Positions 44,944-53,935 are shown, counted from the stretch's first letter. The stretch is 64,000 nt of DNA from CAVSIS01 sp963814875 (GCA_963814875.1 CAWFFJ010000015.1:248001-312000); one strand, 5' to 3'. The notes: generated by a model from the sequence alone, not told the origin. A program made the numbers and translations.

Positions 44944-46647
44944 ATGCCGGAGAACGAAACCACACCCGTCGACTTCATCCGCGCGCGCATCGCTGCGGAC
45001 GTCGCAGCCGGCGCCAACGACGGGCGGGTGTCGACCCGCTTTCCGCCGGAGCCCAACGGCTACCTGCATATCGGCCATGCCAAGTCGATCTGTCTCAACT
45101 TTGGGCTCGCCGAGGAGTACGGTACGCGCTGCAACCTCCGCTTCGACGACACCAACCCGAGTAAGGAGGAGGACGAGTACGTCCGAGCCATCCAGGAGGA
45201 CATCCGCTGGCTCGGCTTCGACTGGGGCGGTCGGCCGCTCTACGCCTCCGACTACTTCGAGCAGCTCTACGACTGGGCCGTTCTGCTGGTCCAGAAGGGC
45301 CTCGCCTACATCTGCGACCTGTCTGCGGACGAGGTCCGCGCGACCCGCGGAACCCTCACCGAGCCCGGTACCACGAGCCCCTACCGTGAGCGCTCGGTCG
45401 AGGTGAACCTCGACCTCCTCCACCGCATGCGGGCCGGCGAGTTCCCCGACGGGTTGCGTACCTTGCGCGCGAAGATCGACATGGCGGCGCCCAACCTGAA
45501 CCTGCGCGACCCCGTGATGTATCGCATCCTGCGCGCGCCCCACCACCGCACCGGGGATGCGTGGTGCATCTACCCCACCTACGACTGGGCCCACGGCCAG
45601 TCCGACGCTATCGAGGGCATCACCCACTCGCTGTGTACCCTCGAGTTCGAGGACCACCGGCCCCTCTACGAGTGGTACCTCGCCGCGATCGGCGTCGAGC
45701 ACCGGCCCCAGCAGATCGAGTTCGCGCGGCTCAACCTCAACTACACCGTGATGTCCAAGCGCCGCCTTCTCCAGCTGGTCCGCGAGGGCCATGTCTCGGG
45801 CTGGGACGATCCCAGGATGCCGACGCTCTCGGGCCTGCGGCGTCGCGGCTTCACGCCAGAGTCGATCCGCACCTTCTGCGACCGCATCGGCCTCGCGAAG
45901 CGGGACAGCACAGTCGATATCGCCCTCCTCGAGTGGGCGGTCCGCGACCACCTCAACAGCACTGCCCCTCGGGTCATGGGGGTTCTGCGGCCGCTCAAAG
46001 TCGTCATCGAGAGCTTCGGCGCCGACCAGGTCGACGAGCTCGAGGCGCCCTACTTCCCGGACGACCCACCCCGCATGGGCTATCGGACCGTGCCCTTCTC
46101 CCGCGAGCTCTACATCGAGCGCGCCGACTTCATGGAGGACCCGCCGAAGAAGTTCTGGCGGCTCGCTCCCGGGCGTGAGGTCAGGCTGCGCTGGGGGTAC
46201 CTGGTCACCTGCACCGACGTTGTCAAGAACCAGAACGGCGACATCATTGAGGTGCGCTGCATCCACGATCCGGGGTCGCGCGGCGGCACCGCGCCGGACG
46301 GGCGCCGCATCCAGGGCACCCTGCACTGGGTCTCGGCCCGTCATGCCGTGGACGCCGAGGTCCGCCTCTACGACCGTCTCTTTCGCGTTCCCAACCCCGG
46401 AGCCGGTGGCGCCGACTTCCACGACCACCTCAACCCGGAGTCTCTCGAGCTGCTGACCGGCTGCAAGCTCGAGCCGAGTCTCGCCTCCGCGGCTCCTGGC
46501 AATCGCTTCCAGTTCGAGCGCCAAGGGTACGTCTGCGCCGACCTGCACGACTCGCGTCCGGATCGGTTGGTCTTCAACCGCACCGTGCCGCTGCGGGACT
46601 CGTGGGCGAGGATCGAGCAGCAGTCCGGCCGGGGCGGCGGCGGGTGA
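44944..46647 (+). CDS. glnS: Glutaminyl-tRNA synthetase
   Basis: 567 residues. HIGH motif in TRFPPEPNGYLHIGHAKSIC, which is specific for GlnRS; NLRFDDTNPSKEEDEYV; KMSKS-like VMSKRRLLQLV; GWDDPRMPTLSGLRRRG. The two C-terminal beta-barrel domains are present (RADFMEDPPKKFWRLAPGRE). Direct charging of tRNA-Gln by GlnRS is patchy outside gamma/beta-proteobacteria, where many bacteria use GatCAB instead. The start follows CCGGAGG. The stop overlaps pyrF (GTGA). Confidence 0.98.
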   Translation: MPENETTPVDFIRARIAADVAAGANDGRVSTRFPPEPNGYLHIGHAKSICLNFGLAEEYGTRCNLRFDDTNPSKEEDEYVRAIQEDIRWLGFDWGGRPLYASDYFEQLYDWAVLLVQKGLAYICDLSADEVRATRGTLTEPGTTSPYRERSVEVNLDLLHRMRAGEFPDGLRTLRAKIDMAAPNLNLRDPVMYRILRAPHHRTGDAWCIYPTYDWAHGQSDAIEGITHSLCTLEFEDHRPLYEWYLAAIGVEHRPQQIEFARLNLNYTVMSKRRLLQLVREGHVSGWDDPRMPTLSGLRRRGFTPESIRTFCDRIGLAKRDSTVDIALLEWAVRDHLNSTAPRVMGVLRPLKVVIESFGADQVDELEAPYFPDDPPRMGYRTVPFSRELYIERADFMEDPPKKFWRLAPGREVRLRWGYLVTCTDVVKNQNGDIIEVRCIHDPGSRGGTAPDGRRIQGTLHWVSARHAVDAEVRLYDRLFRVPNPGAGGADFHDHLNPESLELLTGCKLEPSLASAAPGNRFQFERQGYVCADLHDSRPDRLVFNRTVPLRDSWARIEQQSGRGGGG

Positions 46648-47363
46648 CCACCCGAGACGCGCTCTGCGTCGCCCTCGACGGGTCGGACCGAGGCTGGATT
46701 GCTGCCACGGCCGCCCGCCTCGCCGGGACTGTGGGCTGGCTCAAGATCGGCCTCGAGGCATTCACGGCCCACGGTCCCGACGTCGTGCGCGAGGTCGCCG
46801 CCACCGGGGCGCGGGTGTTCCTTGATCTCAAGCTCCACGACATTCCGACCACGGTTCGCAGGGCAACGGCCAACTGTGCGTTGAGCGGGGCCGATCTCGT
46901 GAACGTCCATGCCTCGGGCGGCCGGGAGATGCTGGTTGCGGCCGTTGAGGGAGCGCGTTCGGGCGAACGGCGACCGCTGGTGGTGGCAGTGACGGTGTTG
47001 ACCAGCCTCGACCGCCCGGCCCTGGCCGGCATGGGTCTCGACGTCGAGCCTCGCGACCTCGTGCGGCGCTGGGCTTCGCTCGCGCGCGACGCAGGTCTCG
47101 ATGGAGTCGTCGCGTCCGCGTACGAGGCGCCCGACATCCGCCGCGACTGCGGCGACGACTTCCTGATCGTTACTCCAGGGATCCGTCCGACGTGGGCAGC
47201 AGTTGGTGATCAGCGTCGAGTGGTGCTGCCTTCAGAAGCGTTGGCGGCGGGGGCGGACCTGCTCGTGGTCGGGCGCCCGATCACCGGTGCACCCGACCCG
47301 CTCTCCGCGGCCAAGCGCGTCCTCGCCGAGATGGACGCGGCGGCCGGAGCATCTTCTGCCTGA
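46644..47363 (+). CDS. pyrF: Orotidine-5'-phosphate decarboxylase
   Basis: Last step of UMP synthesis. 239 residues. Catalytic DxKxxD motif in VFLDLKLHDIPTTVRRA; N-terminal LCVALDGSD; phosphate-binding C-terminal VTPGIRPTWAAVGDQRR and LVVGRPITGAPDPLSAAKRV. The GTG at 46644 overlaps the glnS stop. It converges on the DUF4845-like gene, with strong hairpins in between. Confidence 0.97.
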   Translation: MTTRDALCVALDGSDRGWIAATAARLAGTVGWLKIGLEAFTAHGPDVVREVAATGARVFLDLKLHDIPTTVRRATANCALSGADLVNVHASGGREMLVAAVEGARSGERRPLVVAVTVLTSLDRPALAGMGLDVEPRDLVRRWASLARDAGLDGVVASAYEAPDIRRDCGDDFLIVTPGIRPTWAAVGDQRRVVLPSEALAAGADLLVVGRPITGAPDPLSAAKRVLAEMDAAAGASSA

Positions 47364-47374
47364 CCTGCGGTCCC

Positions 47375-47449
47375 GAATGTGCGAAGCACATTCAAAGCCA
47401 CGCGCGGTTGCCAGTCGGACCCCGTCCGACTGGCAACGGCGTCGTGGCT
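47375..47449. terminator. Two hairpins forming a bidirectional terminator between pyrF and the DUF4845-like gene
   Basis: The first is GAATGTGC/GCACATTC with a GAA loop (47375-47393, 8 bp). The second has a 13-bp perfect stem (47407-47419 with 47425-47437, GTTGCCAGTCGGA) plus a 7-bp outer stem (47396-47402 with 47443-47449). The outer stem includes part of the stop codon of the minus-strand gene. No T-run. Role inferred from position between convergent genes. Confidence 0.55.
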
Positions 47450-47816
47450 AGAACAGCGGCCGGTTCTCGGCGTGGACCTTGTGCAGGTTGTAGGTCCAGA
47501 ACAGGATCTTGAGCTTGAGGTCGTAGGTGACCGTGATGTCGATGAAGCTGCGGGTGCGCTTGATCTTGACGTCCTGCGGCTCGACCGGGAGGCGGAGCTC
47601 GTCGGCCTTCTCGAGGATCTCGCGCTCGATGCGAGCGTCCTTGTAGTCGATCCGGTTGGCGCGGTCGGCGAGGTTGTCGATCGTCGTCTGCATCTCGTAG
47701 ACGCGCATGAGCGGCGGCACGATGTTGATCGCGACGACCGTGACCAGCAGCAGGAAGACGACGCCGATCAAGCACCCGATGCTGAGCTCACCTCGCTGAC
47801 CTCGCCAGGAACTCAT
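47448..47816 (-). CDS. DUF4845-like single-pass membrane protein
   Basis: 122 residues. A short basic N-terminus (MSSWRGQRGELSIG) is followed by one membrane helix (CLIGVVFLLLVTVVAINIVP) and a periplasmic or cytoplasmic alpha/beta part (YEMQTTIDNLADRANRIDYK; FIDITVTYDLKLKI). The size and the location directly downstream of lepB match DUF4845 proteins, which lie between lepB and rnc in many proteobacteria; rnc is not here. The prepilin-like N-terminus (RGELSIG) is superficially similar to type IV pilins. The ATG at 47816 follows GAGGAGGAGG. Confidence 0.7.
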   Translation of the reverse strand: MSSWRGQRGELSIGCLIGVVFLLLVTVVAINIVPPLMRVYEMQTTIDNLADRANRIDYKDARIEREILEKADELRLPVEPQDVKIKRTRSFIDITVTYDLKLKILFWTYNLHKVHAENRPLF

Positions 47817-47982
47817 GCCAGCCTCCTCCTCGTCGACCCCTCGCACTCGAGAATGCCTGACTATGGTATCGACTCTCCGGCAGCGGGACAAGCCAGCCAG
47901 CTCATTCTGCCCGATGCGCGAGGCGCATGAGAGGAATCGCAGCGGTGTCGAGGCTCTCTGAGCGTCAACACGGCCGGGACTC

Positions 47983-48675
47983 CTAACGGATGATTCGGAA
48001 CTCCCGGTCCCACCTCGTCTTGGTGAAGAAGTGGATGAAGACGTCGGCGAGCTGCTTGAGCCGAGGCAGGAAGCCGTGCCACTGACCGTCGCTGCGCTGG
48101 GCCTCGTAGGACCAGTAGATCAGCACCGCCCGTCCCTTCAGGTAGTCGAGCGGGACCGGTCCCCAGAAGCGCGAGTCGAGGGAGTTGTCGCGGTTGTCGC
48201 CGAGACAGAAGATGGTGCCTTCGGGGACGGTTACCGGCCCGAACTGATCGCGGATGCGGCGGCTCGGAGGCACCTCGCGCGAGTCGCTCCACGTCTGCGG
48301 GTCTTTGTGCACGACGTACGGTTCGAGCTGCAACTCGCCGTTGAGGAAGAGCTGCTTGTCGCGGATCTCGACGGTGTCGCCGGCAAGTGCGATGCAGCGC
48401 TTGATGAAGTCGCGGCGCGTGTCCTCGGGGAACTTGAACACCACGACGTCGCCCCGGCGGGGGCCGCGGTAGGGCATCAGGTCGTGGAGCCAGGTGTGGA
48501 AGTGGGGCGCGTAGATGAACTTGTTGACCACCAGGTGGTCGCCGATGAGGAGGTTGTCTTCCATCGACCCGGACGGGATCTTGAAGTTCTCGAACACGAA
48601 GGTGCGGACGAACAGAGCCAGCAGGAAAGCCACCAGGATCGCCTCGTAGTACTCTCGAGCCACCGACTTCTTCAT
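47983..48675 (-). CDS. lepB: LepB, signal peptidase I
   Basis: Cleaves signal peptides at the outer face of the inner membrane. 230 residues. An N-terminal membrane helix (YYEAILVAFLLALFVRTFVF) is followed by the Ser nucleophile in FKIPSGSMEDNLLIGDHLVV and the Lys general base in RRDFIKRCIALAGDTVEI; box E is FCLGDNRDNSLDSRFWGPV. The start at 48675 (MKKSVAREYYEA) is clear; upstream in-frame codons are in the tsaD end. Lies 43 nt after tsaD. Confidence 0.97.
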   Translation of the reverse strand: MKKSVAREYYEAILVAFLLALFVRTFVFENFKIPSGSMEDNLLIGDHLVVNKFIYAPHFHTWLHDLMPYRGPRRGDVVVFKFPEDTRRDFIKRCIALAGDTVEIRDKQLFLNGELQLEPYVVHKDPQTWSDSREVPPSRRIRDQFGPVTVPEGTIFCLGDNRDNSLDSRFWGPVPLDYLKGRAVLIYWSYEAQRSDGQWHGFLPRLKQLADVFIHFFTKTRWDREFRIIR

Positions 48676-48718
48676 TGCTCTCCCCGTCTCGTGCGCCGCG
48701 TCGGTCGCGGCTCGCGGG

Positions 48719-49792
48719 TCATTGTACCGTCGCGGGACCGCGCCGCATCCCCGGTGGCTGCCAGCTCTGGCGGGGGCGAGCGTCGAGCCGCCGCGGGTCG
48801 TCATGCAGCCCGCGCGCGAAACCGAGCTGCCCCGCGCGGGCGATCATCGCCGCATTGTCGGTGGTCAGCGTCGGTGGCGGCACTCGAACCGCGATACCAA
48901 GCTCCTCGCCGCGCTCGAGCAGCCGTCTGCGCAGCAAGGTGTTGGCGGCGACCCCGCCGGCGGCGGTCAGCAGCACCGGCCGGTGGCGTGCGACCAGCTT
49001 CGCGAGCGGGGCGAGCAGCACCTCAACCACCGTCGCCTCGAAGGTGGCCAGCAGGTCGCGTACCTCCTCCGGGGCACCTCCATCGGGGTAGCCTGCCAGG
49101 CCGGCCTCGCGAACCAGCCGGATTGCCGCCGACTTCAGCCCTGAGAAGGAGAAGTCGAGACTATCGTCGCGGATGCGAGGGTGCGGCAGCTCGAAACGTC
49201 CGGGGTCGCCTTCGCGAGCGAGCCGGTCGACCACCGGACCGCCGGGGTAGGGCAGGCCGAGTGCCTGGGCGAGCTTGTCGAAAGCTTCGCCGGCGGCGTC
49301 GTCGCGGGTGCGGTTGAGCCGCGCGGAGGTCCCGTCGGTTGCCAACAGGTACCAGGAAGAGTGTCCGCCCGAGGCGACCAGGGCCAGGGTCGGCCCCGGG
49401 ATCGGCGATGCCGGCGAGCCGCCGAGGTCGAGCAGCGATGAGACCAGGTGGCCCTCGAGGTGGTCGACCGCGATCATCGGCAACCGCCGGGCCCAGGCAA
49501 AGGCGGCGGCGTAGCGGACACCGACCAGGAGAGCGCCGATCAGCCCCGGCCCGGCGGTGGCGGCGACCAGCTCGAGCGGTCCCCGCGCTTCGACGAGCGC
49601 GCATTCGACGAGCCAGGGAAGCGCCGCGAGGTGCTCCCGGGAGGCGAGCTCGGGCACGACGCCGCCAAAGGCCGCATGGGTCGTCGCCTGGCTGGCAAGC
49701 AGGTTGACCTCGACCGAGCCGTCGCCGGCAAGCACCGCCACCGCAGTCTCGTCGCACGAAGTCTCGATGCCGAGGGTCCGTGCCAGGCTCAC
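48719..49792 (-). CDS. tsaD: TsaD, tRNA N6-threonylcarbamoyladenosine (t6A) transferase subunit
   Basis: Transfers threonylcarbamoyl to A37 of ANN-decoding tRNAs with TsaB/TsaE. 357 residues. ASKHA-type motifs: LGIETSCDETAVAVL at the N-terminus, the metal-binding pair in AVDHLEGHLVSS (HxExH, family HMEGH), ALVASGGHSSWY, DDAAGEAFDKLAQALGLPYP, FSFSGLKSA and TAAGGVAANTLLR. The GTG at 49792 overlaps the mtnA stop (GTGA). Essential in most bacteria. Confidence 0.98.
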   Translation of the reverse strand: MSLARTLGIETSCDETAVAVLAGDGSVEVNLLASQATTHAAFGGVVPELASREHLAALPWLVECALVEARGPLELVAATAGPGLIGALLVGVRYAAAFAWARRLPMIAVDHLEGHLVSSLLDLGGSPASPIPGPTLALVASGGHSSWYLLATDGTSARLNRTRDDAAGEAFDKLAQALGLPYPGGPVVDRLAREGDPGRFELPHPRIRDDSLDFSFSGLKSAAIRLVREAGLAGYPDGGAPEEVRDLLATFEATVVEVLLAPLAKLVARHRPVLLTAAGGVAANTLLRRRLLERGEELGIAVRVPPPTLTTDNAAMIARAGQLGFARGLHDDPRRLDARPRQSWQPPGMRRGPATVQ

Positions 49793-50805
49793 GCCGAGGC
49801 GTCCCGGCACAGCCGCTCCAGGTCGGGACCGAAGGGCGGGCGGGCGACGCCGCGCTCGGTCACGATGGCTGCGATCAGCTCGGGTGGCGTCACATCGAAC
49901 GCGGGGTTGTAGACCGCGACCTCGGGCGGGGCCGTGAGGCGTCCGCCGCAGCGCCGGACCTCGTCTGGTTCGCGCTCTTCGATCGGGATCGCGGCGCCGT
50001 CGGGGGTCGAGAGGTCGACCGTCGAGGTCGGTGCGGCGACCACGAACGGGACGCCGTGACGCGCTGCGAGGACCGCCAAGGTGTAGGTCCCGACCTTGTT
50101 GGCGGTCGCACCGTCGGCCGCGATTCGATCTGCCCCGAGCACAACCGCGGCCAGCGGCCGGCGTGCGAAGACCGATCCCGCGGCGGTGTCGGTGAGGAGG
50201 GTGACCGGCAGCCCGAGGCGCGTCGCCTCCCAGGCGGTGAGCCGGGAGCCCTGCATCACCGGCCGGGCCTCGCAGGCCCACAGCCGCTCGAGCTGGCCGC
50301 GGCGGTCAAGCTCGCGCACGATGCCGAGAGCGGTCCCGATGCCGGCAGTGGCGAGGGCGCCGGTGTTGCAGTGGGTGAGGATCTCGACCGCCGAGTCGAG
50401 CGGGAAGAGATCGGCGCCGTGGCGAGCGAGGGCGTCGCAGGCCGCGATATCTTCGGCGTGAATCCGGCGCGCCTCGGCGAGCGCGCCTTCGGCGCCGCTG
50501 CGTCGCGCCGCCTCCCCGACCCGGCTAACCGCCCAAGAGAGGTTGACCGCGGTCGGCCGCGCACCGTTGAGCAGCGATGCCGCTCGGTCGAGGTCTTCGC
50601 CTCCGGCGGAGGCGAGCACCATCCCGTAGGCGGCAGTGACGCCAATGGCCGGCGCGCCCCGCACTACCAGAGCCCGAATCGCCTCGGCCACTGCTGCGGC
50701 GTCGCGCAGCTCGAGCCAGCGCTCCTCGCCGGGCAGCAGCCGCTGGTCAAGCAGCTCGAGCCGGTCGCCGCACCAGCGCAAGGCGAGGCTTTCGGGGTTC
50801 GTCAT
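49789..50805 (-). CDS. mtnA: MtnA, S-methyl-5-thioribose-1-phosphate isomerase
   Basis: Methionine-salvage enzyme (aldose-ketose isomerase) of the eIF2B-like fold. 338 residues. Motifs: VVRGAPAIGVTAAYGM, the catalytic Cys in ILTHCNTGALATAGIGTALG, LTDTAAGSVF and the catalytic Asp in VVLGADRIAADGATANKVGT. The remaining salvage genes are not nearby. The start at 50805 (MTNPESLALRW) is preceded by no strong site; the frame extends to 50856. Located in DUF1573-mtnA-tsaD-lepB. Confidence 0.96.
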   Translation of the reverse strand: MTNPESLALRWCGDRLELLDQRLLPGEERWLELRDAAAVAEAIRALVVRGAPAIGVTAAYGMVLASAGGEDLDRAASLLNGARPTAVNLSWAVSRVGEAARRSGAEGALAEARRIHAEDIAACDALARHGADLFPLDSAVEILTHCNTGALATAGIGTALGIVRELDRRGQLERLWACEARPVMQGSRLTAWEATRLGLPVTLLTDTAAGSVFARRPLAAVVLGADRIAADGATANKVGTYTLAVLAARHGVPFVVAAPTSTVDLSTPDGAAIPIEEREPDEVRRCGGRLTAPPEVAVYNPAFDVTPPELIAAIVTERGVARPPFGPDLERLCRDASA

Positions 50806-50861
50806 GGTAGATGGTCCCTGGGCCGTCCGGCCGGCGGGCGACCGCCGGCCGGTCACCGGGG

Positions 50862-51878
50862 TCAGTTCAAGTTCGCTCGCACCGGAACCTGCAGGGTTGG
50901 AAACTGCGGATCGGTGGTGTGGACGGTGAGCACGGCGTCGCGGGTCCCGGGGGTGGCGTCCGGCTTGACCGTGACCGTCACCTGATAGCGGCGACCCTCC
51001 TCGATGGTCATGATCTTGGCCTCGAACGCCGGGTCGTTGACCTCTGCACCGGTGACCTGCACCGCCTGACCTTCGCGGTTGTTGACAATCAGCACATTGC
51101 GGCCGGGTGAAGTGGCGGCCTCGACGGAGCCGAACTGGAGCTGTGACGGGGTCACGTGGAGCAGTGCCCGGACCACACCGAAGATCTTGATCGGCACCTC
51201 CTTGGCCTTCGGGCTGTCGGTCTTGAGGACGACCTCGGCGTTGATCGGACCGACCGGCGCCTTGTTGGTCAACGTGAGGGTGACCTCGTACTGGCTTTTC
51301 TGCTTGCCCGGGACCAGCTCACTTTCAGCGAGCTTGCGCACCGATGCGGTGATGTAGGGAACGCTCGACACTGCCGAGCCGATCGTGAACGACTCGGGCT
51401 GATCGGAAACCACCGTCACCTTGTCGGTGACCTGCTCGAGCTGGATCGCGTTGAACCGCACCAGCGCTCGCGGCAGGACCTCGAGGATCGGCTGCACCTC
51501 GGCCTTCAGGACCAGGGTCATGGTCGGTTTTTCGGGGTCGTTGGTGATCACCAGCAGCGACTTGCTGATCGGTCCTTTGAAGTTGGTCGTATCGAGCTTG
51601 GCACGGATCACCCCGGTGCCGCCGGCCGGAATCTCCTTGTCAAAGTCGGCCACGGTGCAGCCGCAGGTCGGCCGCACGGCGCGGACCTCGAGGGTGGCGT
51701 CTCCCTCGTTGCGCACCTTGAACTCCGCGTTGACCGTCTGGCCCTGGGTGACGGTGCCGAAGTTGAGCACCTGCTCGGCAACGACGAGCTTGGGTGCGCC
51801 CGTCGTCTGCGCGCCGGCCGGCAGCACCCCTGTGAGCACGAGTGCCGCGGCGGCGATGAGCGCGGTTCGCTGAATCAT
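50862..51878 (-). CDS. Secreted DUF1573-domain protein
   Basis: 338 residues with a signal peptide (MIQRTALIAAAALVLTGVLP, then AGAQT). The first Ig-like domain is a DUF1573: FGTVTQGQTVNAEFKVRNEG with the hallmark Cys pair in RPTCGCTVADFDK. A second part repeats the pattern (LLHVTPSQLQFGSVEAATSP). An envelope protein of unknown role. It has its own promoter (51920-51948) and a GGAGG site. The ATG at 51878 fits the signal peptide; a frame to 51920 is upstream noise. Probably starts the operon with mtnA (56-nt spacer). Confidence 0.88.
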   Translation of the reverse strand: MIQRTALIAAAALVLTGVLPAGAQTTGAPKLVVAEQVLNFGTVTQGQTVNAEFKVRNEGDATLEVRAVRPTCGCTVADFDKEIPAGGTGVIRAKLDTTNFKGPISKSLLVITNDPEKPTMTLVLKAEVQPILEVLPRALVRFNAIQLEQVTDKVTVVSDQPESFTIGSAVSSVPYITASVRKLAESELVPGKQKSQYEVTLTLTNKAPVGPINAEVVLKTDSPKAKEVPIKIFGVVRALLHVTPSQLQFGSVEAATSPGRNVLIVNNREGQAVQVTGAEVNDPAFEAKIMTIEEGRRYQVTVTVKPDATPGTRDAVLTVHTTDPQFPTLQVPVRANLN

Positions 51879-51919
51879 TTCTCGAGTCCTCCTTGTTCTC
51901 CTCAACCCGACGGGCGACA

Positions 51920-51948
51920 ATCATATGGCTCGTGGCGTCGGCCCGCAA
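51920..51948 (-). promoter_or_regulatory. Sigma-70-type promoter for the DUF1573 gene
   Basis: On the minus strand TTGCGG (51948-51943), a 17-nt spacer and TATGAT (51925-51920, 5 of 6). The transcript would start near 51913, giving a leader of about 35 nt carrying AAGGAGG before the ATG. Confidence 0.65.
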
Positions 51949-51983
51949 CCCGATCGGTCATTGATTTGCAAACCGTATACCAG

Positions 51984-53390
51984 ATGAGAGAACATCTCTA
52001 CTTTCTTCCCATTGGCGGCACCGCAATGGCCTCCCTGGCCGGCCTCCTCCAGGCGGCCGGCCACCGCGTCGAGGGCGTCGACTCGGGGCTCTACCCCCCG
52101 ATGTCGACGTTGCTCGAATCGCTCGACATCCCGGTCCGGCTGGGATTCGATCCGTCCCGCATCCCCGAGGTCGACCGCGTGGTGGTCGGCAATGCCGTCG
52201 GCCGGACCAACCCCGAGGTGCTCGCGGTCGTCGCCCGCCGCCTGCCGATGCTGTCCCAGGCCGAGGCAGTCGCCCACTACCTCCTGGCCGAGGGACGCGA
52301 GGCTTTGGTGGTCGCCGGAACCCACGGCAAGACGACCACCACCGCCATGCTCGCCTGGATCCTCGAGCGGGCCGGGGAAGATCCCACGACCCTGGTCGGC
52401 GGACTGCTGCCGTGGTCGCGGCGCTCGTTCCGGCTCGGCGCCGGCCGCTACATGGTGATCGAGGGGGACGAGTACAACGCGGCCTACTTCGACCGCGGAC
52501 CCAAGTTCCTCCACTACCGGCCGCGGGTCTTCGTCCTCGGACCGGTCGAGTTCGACCACGCCGACCTCTACCCTGATCTCAATGCCGTTCTGACCGCATT
52601 CCGCGCCGGATCGGCGCAGGTGCCGCGCGACGGCGCGGTGGTGGTCAACTGCTTCGTCTCCGGCGGCGAGGCCGCGGTGCGCGACGCCACCGCCCCGCGC
52701 CTCCGGGTGGGTCCGGGGCCCGAATGCGAGCTGCGCGCGCGCGCGGTCGCCACCGGGCCCGACGGCGGCCGGGCGGACCTCGAGTGGCAGGGGCGCCGGT
52801 TCGAGCTCGCCCTGCCGCTCGCCGGGGTCCACAACGTGCACAACGCGGCAATGGCGGTGGCCGCCGCCGCCGCGGCCGGTATCGAGGCCGTCGCCGCCGC
52901 GGCGAGCATGGCCGAGTTCCCGGGCGTGGTTCGCCGTCTCGAGCCGGTCGGGGAGGCCGGGGGTGTGCAGGTGGTCGATGACTTTGCCCACCACCCTACC
53001 GCGCTCGCGGCCACCGTCGCGGCCGCCCGCGCCCGCTGGCCGGATCGGCGCCTGGTCGTCGCCTTCGAGCCGCGTTCCTTGTCCGCGGCCCGGGCGGAGT
53101 TCCAGGACGCCTACGTCGACGGTCTCGGCGGGGCGGACGTGGTGCTGATCGCTACGATCTTCCACCGCGATCGACTCAAACCGGAGGAGCGCCTCGATTG
53201 TTCACGCCTGGCCCGGGAGCTTCGGGCGCGGGGTGTCGACGCCTTCGCCATGAAGGACGGCGAGGACGCGGTCGCGGTACTGGCGCCACGGTTGGCGCCC
53301 GGCGATGTCGTGCTCGGCTGCTCCTCCGGAGACTTCTCCGGCTTCCACCGTCGGCTGCTCGCCGTCCTCGCCGGCGAGCCGCTGGCCTGA
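51984..53390 (+). CDS. mpl: Mpl, UDP-N-acetylmuramate:L-Ala-gamma-D-Glu-meso-DAP ligase
   Basis: Murein-recycling ligase that attaches recovered tripeptide to UDP-MurNAc. 468 residues, Mur ligase fold. N-terminal MREHLYFLPIGGTAMASLAG; ATP P-loop VVAGTHGKTTTTAMLAWILE; the Mpl-type EGDEYNAAYFDRGPKFLHYR region, which separates it from MurC; GVHNVHNAAMAVAAAAAAGI; C-terminal VDDFAHHPTALAATVAAAR. The ATG at 51984 yields the family N-terminus; the open frame upstream is antisense to the DUF1573 gene. pgpA follows 7 nt later. Confidence 0.96.
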   Translation: MREHLYFLPIGGTAMASLAGLLQAAGHRVEGVDSGLYPPMSTLLESLDIPVRLGFDPSRIPEVDRVVVGNAVGRTNPEVLAVVARRLPMLSQAEAVAHYLLAEGREALVVAGTHGKTTTTAMLAWILERAGEDPTTLVGGLLPWSRRSFRLGAGRYMVIEGDEYNAAYFDRGPKFLHYRPRVFVLGPVEFDHADLYPDLNAVLTAFRAGSAQVPRDGAVVVNCFVSGGEAAVRDATAPRLRVGPGPECELRARAVATGPDGGRADLEWQGRRFELALPLAGVHNVHNAAMAVAAAAAAGIEAVAAAASMAEFPGVVRRLEPVGEAGGVQVVDDFAHHPTALAATVAAARARWPDRRLVVAFEPRSLSAARAEFQDAYVDGLGGADVVLIATIFHRDRLKPEERLDCSRLARELRARGVDAFAMKDGEDAVAVLAPRLAPGDVVLGCSSGDFSGFHRRLLAVLAGEPLA

Positions 53391-53397
53391 GCCGGTC

Positions 53398-53919
53398 ATG
53401 GCTGCCCCCGACGGCCGCCGGCAGCAGATCGCCTACGCCCTTGCCACCGTGGCCGGCCTCGGGGATCGCCTTCCCGCCCCCGGCACCCTGGCCGGCTCGC
53501 TTCCGGCGGCGCTCGGCTTCTGGCTCGCGGTTGCGGTCGTACCCGAGGATCGTTTCCGCAATGCGGGCCTGGTGATCGCGGTTGCGCTCGCTGCCATCGT
53601 CGGGATGTGGGCGGCGGGTGTCGAGGCGTGGCGGCGTGGAGCTCACGATCCGGGAGCGGTCGTGATCGACGAGGTTGCGGGCCAGTGGCTCGCCCTGGTG
53701 GTCGCGTGGCTCGTGCTCAGGCCGGCGACCCCGACCGGCCTGGCGGTCCTGGTGGCGGCCGGTTTCGTCCTCTTTCGGCTCCTCGACGTCGTCAAGCCGT
53801 GGCCGATCCGGAAGCTCGAACGCCTCCCCGGCGGCCTCGGGATCGTCGCCGACGATCTCGCCGCCGGGCTGCTCGCCGGCCTCCTGGTCGCCGCAGCGGG
53901 ACGCCTCCTTGCCCCCTGA
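53398..53919 (+). CDS. pgpA: PgpA, phosphatidylglycerophosphatase A
   Basis: Dephosphorylates phosphatidylglycerol phosphate at the inner membrane. 173 residues with three to four hydrophobic segments. Family motifs: AGLGDRLPAPGTLAGSLPAA near the N-terminus, DPGAVVIDEVAGQWLAL (metal-binding DxxxxxxDE) and FRLLDVVKPWPIRKLERLPG. The start at 53398 is 7 nt after mpl. A repeat-rich island begins directly after its stop. Confidence 0.95.
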   Translation: MAAPDGRRQQIAYALATVAGLGDRLPAPGTLAGSLPAALGFWLAVAVVPEDRFRNAGLVIAVALAAIVGMWAAGVEAWRRGAHDPGAVVIDEVAGQWLALVVAWLVLRPATPTGLAVLVAAGFVLFRLLDVVKPWPIRKLERLPGGLGIVADDLAAGLLAGLLVAAAGRLLAP

Positions 53920-53935
53920 ACACCAGGACGAGAAA

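Noticed and set aside
47448..47816. Type IV prepilin
   Set aside because: The N-terminus RGELSIG resembles a prepilin site only loosely; length, lack of Glu at +5 in context and lepB linkage favour a DUF4845-like protein.
51156..51983. N-terminal 276-codon extension of mpl
   Set aside because: Antisense to the DUF1573 gene and without similarity; mpl starts at its family N-terminus at 51984.
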